This document shows positions 48,083 through 54,383 of a stretch of DNA of 64,000 nt, piece after piece. Source of the stretch: Pseudomonas sp. PSE14 (GTDB lineage Bacteria; Pseudomonadota; Gammaproteobacteria; Pseudomonadales; Pseudomonadaceae); the NCBI RefSeq assembly GCF_029203285.1, contig NZ_CP115669.1, positions 2,542,001 through 2,606,000 on the forward strand. Direction: 5' to 3'. The position numbers and the translations under genes are program-made. How positions within the stretch are numbered: the stretch's first letter is position 1; every line of letters starts with the position of its first letter. Under the pieces are notes generated by a model that saw only the letters and a program-made list of their open reading frames with translations, searched no databases and was not told the origin of the DNA.

Positions 48083-49000
48083 ATGCTGCTCGATGACAAG
48101 AACTTCCCCCGGCGCATGCAGCGCGACCTCCTCGACGACCGCGACGAAGAGCTCGAACTCGAACTGTTCGACGAACTCTACGACCTCGAAGGCCTGCACC
48201 CGGAAAGCCTGCAAACCCACGAAGAACGCCTGGCGCGCCAGCGCTACTTCCACACCCTGTTCCGCCTCCAGGCCGAACTGGTGAAGCTGCAGAGCTGGGT
48301 GGTGAAGACCGGCCACAAGGTGGTGATCCTCTTCGAAGGCCGCGACGCGGCGGGCAAGGGCGGGGTGATCAAGCGCATCACCCAGCGCCTGAATCCGCGC
48401 GTGTGCCGGGTCGCCGCGCTGCCCGCGCCGAACGACCGCGAGCGCACCCAGTGGTATTTCCAGCGCTACGTCTCGCACCTGCCGGCGGCGGGGGAAATCG
48501 TCCTGTTCGACCGCAGTTGGTACAACCGCGCCGGCGTCGAGCGGGTGATGGGTTTCTGCTCCGATGACCAGTACGAGGAATTCTTCCGCAGCGTGCCGGA
48601 GTTCGAGCGCATGCTGGCGCGCTCCGGCATCCAGGTCATCAAATACTGGTTCTCCATCTCCGACGAAGAACAGCACGACCGCTTCCTCAGCCGCATCCAC
48701 GACCCGCTCAAGCAGTGGAAGCTCAGCCCCATGGACCTGGAGTCGAGACGGCGCTGGGAGGCCTACACCAAGGCCAAGGAAATCATGATCGAGCGCACCC
48801 ACATCGCCGAAGCGCCCTGGTGGGTGGTGCACGCCGACGACAAGAAGAAGGCCCGGCTCAACTGCATCCACCACCTCCTGAGCCAGATCCCCTACGAAGA
48901 AGTCCCCCAGCCTGGCGTCCAACTCCCCGAACGCCAGCGCCACACCGACTACCGCCGCAATCCCACGCCGGAAGAGCTGCTGGTGCCGGAGTTCTACTGA
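48083..49000 (+). CDS. ppk2: Polyphosphate kinase 2 family protein
   Basis: A 305-residue PPK2 enzyme that transfers phosphate between polyphosphate and nucleotides (class I-type, favouring nucleoside diphosphates). Walker A is FEGRDAAGKGG (residues 84-94, Lys92), Walker B/lid region is DRSWYNRAGVE with the following SDDQYEEFF, and the C-terminal helices are complete. Length fits single-domain class I PPK2. A Pho box 41 nt upstream suggests induction by phosphate starvation. Subclass is inferred from length and motifs; substrate preference needs assay. Confidence 0.93.
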   Translation: MLLDDKNFPRRMQRDLLDDRDEELELELFDELYDLEGLHPESLQTHEERLARQRYFHTLFRLQAELVKLQSWVVKTGHKVVILFEGRDAAGKGGVIKRITQRLNPRVCRVAALPAPNDRERTQWYFQRYVSHLPAAGEIVLFDRSWYNRAGVERVMGFCSDDQYEEFFRSVPEFERMLARSGIQVIKYWFSISDEEQHDRFLSRIHDPLKQWKLSPMDLESRRRWEAYTKAKEIMIERTHIAEAPWWVVHADDKKKARLNCIHHLLSQIPYEEVPQPGVQLPERQRHTDYRRNPTPEELLVPEFY

Positions 49001-49059
49001 GGTCCGATTTGGCGTTTCTGCGCCGCTTCGGCGTGCGCGGGGACTTTTTGTTTCGCCCC

Positions 49060-49260
49060 CTCGGGCGAGTCCCTTTTGAGGCCCAAAAGGAACCAAAAGG
49101 CTTTGCCCCTGCATCCGGTTTTTCGCTTAGGCGAAAAATGTCCTCGCTCCATCGAAGTTTCAGGGGCACGCGTCGACGGGCCATCCCTGGCCCGACGACG
49201 CTCTCGCGGCATCCATGCCGCTCAACCCCTGAAACTCCGATTCCACTCGGCCTCCTGAAG
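49060..49260. other. Structured intergenic region after ppk2
   Basis: The 452-nt gap 49001-49452 contains nested inverted repeats: GTTTCAGGGG (49157-49166) pairs with CCCCTGAAAC (49226-49235), with an inner GGGCCA/TGGCCC hairpin (49179-49192), and a smaller hairpin TTTCGCTTAGGCGAAA (49123-49138). No coding potential is apparent. It may be another dispersed repeat or a transcript-end structure. Confidence 0.5.
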
Positions 49261-49290
49261 GGGCGCTCCTGTGCGCGCGGATGTTCCTCT

Positions 49291-49314
49291 GTAGGAGCGA
49301 GCTTGCTCGCGAAC
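49291..49314. repeat. Single REP, family A
   Basis: One arm, GTAGGAGCGAGCTTGCTCGC, close to consensus and without an inverted partner. Confidence 0.8.
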
Positions 49315-49334
49315 CCGAGACCAAAGCACCGTAA

Positions 49335-49452
49335 GGCGTACAACCGTTCGCGGTTGTACGCCGATACACCTCGATCTATTACGGCTCCGGGGCCCGTCCG
49401 GAGTGCCTTGGGGCCCCGGCTAAACGGCGTATAACGTCGAACGTTATACGGC
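49335..49452. repeat. Family C twin-hairpin element, copy 2
   Basis: Hairpin 1 (49335-49362) is identical in stem and loop to copy 1; hairpin 2 (49426-49452) has GGCGTATAACGT-CGA-ACGTTATACG with the last arm bases changed. The intervening sequence differs in length and content from copy 1, including a GGCTCCGGGGCC-rich hairpin. It abuts the stop codon of the Bro-N-like gene. Confidence 0.85.
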
Positions 49453-49958
49453 CTACGTCCGCAACCGCTTCGCCCAGTTGCGCCAGCCGCTGCGCCCGGC
49501 GATGGGCGAGCGACCGCCGAGCACGCGGGGCAGGTCGCTGATGCTCAGCCAGTACTTGTCCTGCCACTCCAGCGCGCCCAGGCACTGCTTCTCGAACTGC
49601 AACTGCACATGGCGCGGACCATTGGCGGCGAACTGGCTGCGCACCTGCGACACCACCGTGCCGCTGATCCAGCGCCACAGCGAGCCGTAGTCCGGGACGT
49701 TGAACAGCACCAGCGCCTGATACACGCCGGATTCTCTCACCAGCACGTAGTTGAGTTCGAGGCAGTCTTCGGTCAGCAGCCGTTCCTGGCGAATCTGGTC
49801 ATCGCCATGCGATTGGCCATGCGTTCTTCGTGCGGGTAGCCCGTCACGCGGCAGAAGTCGGAGAGGATGAACCAGACCTGATCGTCTATCAGGAGGGCAC
49901 AAAGTTGACGGCGGTTGCGGATGAAGGGGAGTGGAGTTGGGAAGGGTGAATCGTCCAT
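49453..49958 (-). pseudogene. Frameshifted Bro-N-type protein
   Basis: Two overlapping leftward frames together make one Bro-N/antirepressor-like protein. Frame 1 starts at 49958 (MDDSPFP...) and reads VWFILSDFCRVTGYPHEERM; frame 2 continues QIRQERLLTEDCLELNYVLV to the end at 49453. They join by a -1 shift near 49810-49825, equivalent to a one-base deletion. Bro-N domains occur in phage antirepressors and in small bacterial regulators. The gene is probably inactive; a sequencing error cannot be excluded. It lies between family C copy 2 and the spacer leading to the AT-rich islet. Confidence 0.7.
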
Positions 49959-49959
49959 G

Positions 49960-50237
49960 GAGAAAGTCCTTTACTGGTCAGTAGGACCACCCCTTCCGCT
50001 GCTAAACAGAATGGAGGCGGAACCGCATCGGGTTAGCAGACCGGGACCAGAGGACCGGCAGACCCGAAGGTCTCCCAATGCGGCCCACCGTAAAGGCAAA
50101 TTCCAGGCGAGTTTCATCGCCGGAAGTCGCTAGGCGTTTCCGCACTCTGATCGTTCGGGCTGCTAAACCCGGCCCATGGTTTCACAGGGCCGGGAGAGAT
50201 TATGTATTGACATGGACCGAGTCAAGCTCTCGGGAAG
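49960..50237. other. Structured spacer with repeated GCTGCTAAAC between the Bro-N pseudogene and the AT-rich islet
   Basis: GCTGCTAAAC occurs at 49998-50007 and 50159-50168 and, inverted, at 50252-50261 inside the last codons of the next gene. CTGCTAA (49999) also pairs with TTAGCAG (50033). Further hairpins are AGACC-CGAA-GGTCT near 50062-50080 and CCCGGCCC/GGGCCGGG near 50168-50195. No gene is seen in these 278 nt. It could be a remnant recombination or attachment region, or a small structured RNA. Confidence 0.45.
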
Positions 50238-51269
50238 TTAATGAATCGGTCGTTTAGCAGCGACCCCCCAAGATGCAACATCTTTCGATATATCGATCCA
50301 TGTTTCGTCAAATTCTGTGGATATATATTCCGTTAATTTCTCAATGCTTATCTCGCTCATTAGCTTTAGACAGTGCGAAAGAAGGTTTTCGCCTAGAGGT
50401 GGGATTATCCATGTCTGACCTTTCTTTGCTTTGTGCGGGTAGTAGAGTTTCCAGTGGTCGCTATTATATTTGTCGTCTTGGTCAATGGCTTGGTCTATGG
50501 ATAATCCCGACTTGTGGTCCGGATGCTTTCGATCTTCTTTGCAGCGATTAAGGCGGTAGGTAAGTCCTTTCTCTATTTCGCCATTTGTCACCGCTCTAAC
50601 TACCTGTAATGGGATTATGTTTTCAATTTCATGGCAATCTAGAATTCGAAGGAATCGCTTTTCATGGTATCCGCTCGGAGTTTCTGAAAATCTTTTTGCG
50701 GTACTGCCTATAGGGCCTTTGGGGTGTTTTAGGTCACTATCTATTATGCAGAAAAAGAATTTACTCTCCTCTTCCAGCTTGCTGAAATAGTCGAAAGTGG
50801 TGTTTCCGCCACCTGGGGCTCTTTCAAGAGATATACCATAGGATCGATATAGTTGGTTGTGGAATAGATAGCTCTCTGCTCCAAGCGAAAATATCTCGGC
50901 GTCTCTTAGGTTTTCTGCTAGGAATACTGATTTGTTTAGTGTTGTTGCGTTGACTAAGTGTGAGTAGCCGATTAGTGTTTTGTTATTTGATGGCTGTAAT
51001 GTTTTTGCATTTGAGAAATCAACTTCGACATGGAAGGAGAAGTTTTTTTCTATTCCCCGTGTTTCTACTACGGAGCTTCTAAGGTCGTAGAGGATTCTTT
51101 GGGCGTATTCGCTGAATCGATTGGCGCTCAGCAGTTCTTGGACAATATCTACAGGCATCCAGACGGCATGGCGACACTCTCCATGGGAGATCAGGATGTT
51201 TTCTATAGCCCTGATTTTTTTTGCGTCATCAACGTCGAGGTTGGGAGACTGCTTAATGGTTATAATCAT
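50238..51269 (-). CDS. Putative TOPRIM-like effector paired with an ATPase
   Basis: A 343-residue protein from the ATG at 51269 (numbers below follow the longer TTG start at 51299, ten residues earlier). The sequence has TOPRIM/DUF4435-like signals: VFLAENLRDAEIF with Glu129 and Asp133, an APGGGNTTFD turn, FFFCIIDSDL with Asp187 and Asp189, and CHEIENIIP with Glu224/Glu226. The TOPRIM reading is by eye and not certain. It follows the ATPase gene with a 2-nt gap (stop TAA, then ATG), so the two are coupled. Codon use is AT-rich, unlike the neighbouring genes, which points to transfer. A nuclease-like effector role is inferred from the pairing. Confidence 0.7.
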   Translation of the reverse strand: MIITIKQSPNLDVDDAKKIRAIENILISHGECRHAVWMPVDIVQELLSANRFSEYAQRILYDLRSSVVETRGIEKNFSFHVEVDFSNAKTLQPSNNKTLIGYSHLVNATTLNKSVFLAENLRDAEIFSLGAESYLFHNQLYRSYGISLERAPGGGNTTFDYFSKLEEESKFFFCIIDSDLKHPKGPIGSTAKRFSETPSGYHEKRFLRILDCHEIENIIPLQVVRAVTNGEIEKGLTYRLNRCKEDRKHPDHKSGLSIDQAIDQDDKYNSDHWKLYYPHKAKKGQTWIIPPLGENLLSHCLKLMSEISIEKLTEYISTEFDETWIDISKDVASWGVAAKRPIH

Positions 51270-51271
51270 GG

Positions 51272-52876
51272 TTATGCTGATAGAAATCCTGCTGGCCAAT
51301 TAATTAGGTAGCCATCATTGTCATAGCCAGAAAGGCTGACTTTTGTAGAGCCTGACGGGTCCTTTTCAAAGAGGCTTATATTTACGTCGGAGTTTTTGAT
51401 TGTGTCTTCGGCAATGCTTTGCCCAATTGCATCAATAAGATGTTTGCTGTGTGTCTCGATAATGAAGTTATAATCGCGATGGTTTGAGAGCTTTATGACT
51501 TTTGCGATTGCAAGCCCGAAACTGTACTGTAGTGCTGGATGAAGGTGTAGTTCCGGCTGCTCAATAACGATCGATCTTGAAGCTCTCTCGCGTAGCCATG
51601 ACGGAGCTCGAGGTAGATCAACAGACTCTCCGGTTAGCTCCATCCATATGGAAACAATTACGGGAAGTATTTGGGAATAGCCAAATCCCATGTCGCTCAC
51701 GTTATGGAATTTTGAATCTCCGTTTTCTCGAATTAAAAGAGCGTAATGAAGGCCGGTTGTTTCCAGGTGAAGCTCAAATCCAAAGTTATCTCTTATCCAG
51801 CTGCCAAGATTGATTCTTTGCTCCTCGCGCAGAGAGTTAATAACCATCGGCAAATTTGCACCGGTATGGTCGATTTCGCCGATTTGAAGGTCCTGAAATC
51901 TGTAGAATCTTTCTGCTGATGCGCGAATTGGGCCAAGGTAACGGACGCCACGATAGAATTTCTTGAATAGATCGTCTGCAGAACTCCAGAATGATCCTAT
52001 ATTCTTGGCAAATAAATAGGTGAAAGTAACGTCGACAATTTCTTTGCGGTTCTCGTCAAGCTTTTTTAGGAAGTGTTTGTCGGAGGAGAATATGGCTCTT
52101 AGAAGAATATATAGTTCATTGCCTTGGCTGAGTGGTATGTATTCGAGAGCTTGACGTATGTTTTTTAGCTGTTTAGATCGGTGATGAAAGGTTGAAAGAT
52201 ATTTGCTTAGAGCGTTGAGTGATTCATTTTCCAATGTATCGCTAAATACTATGCGTTGAGATTTTAGTGATTTCAGGTTTAGCTCTCTTCGACGCACTGC
52301 GCTTTTGGGTATAAGTGAACCTTTGATTATGTGTAATGGGTTGGAGAATTTTTCAAGTACATTGAATTTGGTGTTTTCGTACGTGAGGTTGATAACTTCT
52401 TCGCCAGAGTATTTTAGGGTTGTCTTGGTGTTTTCGGTCGAGAAGTCGATGGTTGTTATTAGTACGCCGTCTTTTTTGTGGAGGCTTATAGTTGCCAATA
52501 TGTTTAAGTCTCTTCCTGTTGGGCTCTTTATTGTGTGCCTGTCTGATTCGTCCCAAGGGTTGTATGTGGGGATGTTTATTGCTGGATTGGGAGGGGTGCT
52601 CAATTCAAAATCGAAGTGAATCGACTCTCCTCCGTCGTGAAGAGTAGTTTCAAAGTCTCCGAAATCTACATAGCCGCCGTGACCTGCGTACCATAGAATT
52701 GGGAAGCGGGTATCTGATTCAACTGATTGCCTGAGAAGTGGAAATGTTCTGAGAAAAGAGCTTTTTCCGCAGCTGTTCTTGCCGACATAAATATTAAGCT
52801 TGCTGAATGGGATTAGTTGTGAGTCATAGCCGAAGCTTCTCAGTCCTCTGACTCCGATCTTTTTGATTGATGCCAT
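51272..52876 (-). CDS. AAA/SMC-like ATPase (OLD-type, DUF3696-like)
   Basis: A 534-residue ATPase of the ABC/SMC superfamily. Walker A is GKNSCGKSS (residues 32-40), a signature-like segment DMGFGYSQILPVIV precedes the C-terminal half, Walker B is SIVIEQPELHLH (435-446) and the H-loop-like His476 is in ETHSKHL. The arrangement is that of AAA_15/AAA_21 proteins with a DUF3696-like end, as in OLD-family, PARIS AriA-like and other phage-defence ATPases. It is first in a two-gene operon with the TOPRIM-like gene. Base composition is about 38-45% GC in the lines I counted, in strong contrast to the flanks. A GGAA ribosome site precedes the ATG. Confidence 0.88.
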   Translation of the reverse strand: MASIKKIGVRGLRSFGYDSQLIPFSKLNIYVGKNSCGKSSFLRTFPLLRQSVESDTRFPILWYAGHGGYVDFGDFETTLHDGGESIHFDFELSTPPNPAINIPTYNPWDESDRHTIKSPTGRDLNILATISLHKKDGVLITTIDFSTENTKTTLKYSGEEVINLTYENTKFNVLEKFSNPLHIIKGSLIPKSAVRRRELNLKSLKSQRIVFSDTLENESLNALSKYLSTFHHRSKQLKNIRQALEYIPLSQGNELYILLRAIFSSDKHFLKKLDENRKEIVDVTFTYLFAKNIGSFWSSADDLFKKFYRGVRYLGPIRASAERFYRFQDLQIGEIDHTGANLPMVINSLREEQRINLGSWIRDNFGFELHLETTGLHYALLIRENGDSKFHNVSDMGFGYSQILPVIVSIWMELTGESVDLPRAPSWLRERASRSIVIEQPELHLHPALQYSFGLAIAKVIKLSNHRDYNFIIETHSKHLIDAIGQSIAEDTIKNSDVNISLFEKDPSGSTKVSLSGYDNDGYLINWPAGFLSA

Positions 52877-52915
52877 ATTATTTTCCAGTTAAATGTTTAT
52901 TAAAGTTAGGTGGTT

Positions 52916-54109
52916 TTAATTATTGGGAGGATTGAGCGTGGCCCGCCTTTCAATTTGGCCTTCACCCACCCCATTCCTCTGATGCCGATAAACACTCACC
53001 GCCTCATAAACCGCCTTCCGCAAACGGTTGATGCCACCAATCGGCCTGTGCTCGGGCAGCGCGTGCCAGGGGTTGTAGGAAATGTTGTCGCAGGCAAGGT
53101 TCTGCTCGCGGCTGTCGAAATCCTGGGCGGGGATGCTGACGGTGGCGACGGTCTGGAAGGGGGCGTCCTTTTCGCTCCATTCGACGCTGGTGTCTTCGAT
53201 GGGCATGTATTTGCTCGGGTCCTGCTTTTGCACTTGCAGGGCGAAGCAGGCGGGCACGCGGTCGACCGAGAGTTGCTGGTACATGGCGGTGCGCAGGAAG
53301 TTGGGCTGCTTTTCGTTGAGCTTGGGTAGCTGGTAGGCCGGGCAACCTTCGGTCATGGGGATGACGCGGTATTTGATGTTGTTCGCTTCGCCCAGTTTGT
53401 AGGGGGCGATGCCGTTGTAGCCGGCTTGCAACGGGCTGTCCGGCGCGGGGGCGAGGGTTTGCAGGGCGATGATCAGGTGGCGGAGTTCCCAGGTATTGGG
53501 CTTCCAGCTGGGGAAGAAGGCGCCGACTTTCTGGCCGCTGGCCTGGGCGGCGAAGTTCTGTCGGTATTCGGCGACGTCGCGGACGAAGAACACCGGGTGG
53601 TTGAACATGACGAAGTCCTGCTCGGTGTCGTGGCCCTTGCCGGGCATCAGCTTGGCGCCGGGGACGTCGAGCAGCTTGATGGCCATGCCGCGGGCGTCGC
53701 GGGCGCTGTCGAACTGCGGGTAGGCGTTACCGTTGGAGAAGCGGACCATGGCCTCCCACTTGTGGCCCGGCTCGGCGAACACGCCCTGGCGCAGGCCGGG
53801 GGCGATGTCGCTGGCGACTGTGACCTGGGCCTTCACGCAGCCGTGGGCCTTGGCGTGGGCGTCGCGCAGGACACGGGTGTTGTCGCGGTGCTGTTCGACG
53901 ATGCGCAGGGCGTCTTCGATGATGGCCTGGGTGAGCTGGGCTTCGCCCGGCGGGATTTCTTCCTGGGTGGAGACGGGGCCGGAGAATTTCCAGGCGTAGT
54001 AGAGGCTGCCGATGCCCCAGCCAAGCAGGCCGATGGCGGCGAGGGCGAGCAGCGCGCGGCCGAGCAGTTTGCCGAGGAGGAGCCAGAGGCGGGTGAGCAG
54101 GGATTGCAT
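52916..54109 (-). CDS. Catalase family protein (SrpA-like heme protein), membrane-anchored
   Basis: A 397-residue protein with an N-terminal transmembrane segment (about residues 14-35) and a catalase-fold body: KWEAMVRFSNGNAYPQFDSA (heme-contact region), RGMAIKLLDVPG and FVMFNHPVFFVRDVAEY. It resembles the SrpA/small catalase-related group rather than full-length catalases, so peroxidase-type activity in the periplasm is more likely than bulk catalase. It is downstream of, and in the same direction as, the di-heme cytochrome gene across a 274-nt gap that holds repeats. The C-terminal codons (NPPNN) lie at the islet boundary, so the native end may have been altered. Confidence 0.8.
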   Translation of the reverse strand: MQSLLTRLWLLLGKLLGRALLALAAIGLLGWGIGSLYYAWKFSGPVSTQEEIPPGEAQLTQAIIEDALRIVEQHRDNTRVLRDAHAKAHGCVKAQVTVASDIAPGLRQGVFAEPGHKWEAMVRFSNGNAYPQFDSARDARGMAIKLLDVPGAKLMPGKGHDTEQDFVMFNHPVFFVRDVAEYRQNFAAQASGQKVGAFFPSWKPNTWELRHLIIALQTLAPAPDSPLQAGYNGIAPYKLGEANNIKYRVIPMTEGCPAYQLPKLNEKQPNFLRTAMYQQLSVDRVPACFALQVQKQDPSKYMPIEDTSVEWSEKDAPFQTVATVSIPAQDFDSREQNLACDNISYNPWHALPEHRPIGGINRLRKAVYEAVSVYRHQRNGVGEGQIERRATLNPPNN

Positions 54110-54200
54110 GGCACGGGGTCCTTTCGTGTTCTTTTTTATGGAGGGGATTCCGTTCCCTGGCCCTTGTGGGTGCAGCGGGGTGGGCCTGGTGCTGGGCGTT

Positions 54201-54360
54201 CTCCCTCTCCCTAGCCCTCTCCCTGAACGGAGAGGGGACTGGTCCGATGTTTCGTGATGCTGAGGCGTTTGGGGCTAGCTGTAGGAGCGAGCTTGCTCGC
54301 GAACAGACTCCCCCGGCGACTCCGGAGTGAAGCAGGTTCGCGAGCAAGCTCGCTCCTACA
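54201..54360. repeat. Family B single arm followed by a family A REP doublet
   Basis: CTCCCTCTCCCTAGCCCTCT with CCCTGAACGGAGAGGG (54201-54238) is one arm of family B. A complete family A REP doublet follows: GTAGGAGCGAGCTTGCTCGC (54281) and inverted GTTCGCGAGCAAGCTCGCTC ending at 54360. Both lie between the cytochrome gene and the catalase gene. Confidence 0.85.
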
Positions 54361-54383
54361 AAGAGCCCGCTAGCTCGCGCGGC

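Larger units (their letters stand above)
50238..52915. other. AT-rich two-gene genomic islet
   Basis: The ATPase and effector genes and the short promoter zone 52877-52915 form a compact low-GC block between GC-rich DNA. The right edge coincides with the TAA stop codon of the catalase-family gene, and the left edge with the GCTGCTAAAC repeats. No transposase, integrase or direct-repeat target duplication was found. Confidence 0.75.

Noticed and set aside
49998-50261. GCTGCTAAAC repeats as integron attC sites
   Set aside because: The sequence does not fit the RYYYAAC/GTTRRRY core and no integrase is nearby.
50238-52915. Insertion sequence as the origin of the AT-rich islet
   Set aside because: No transposase, terminal inverted repeats or target duplication was visible around it.
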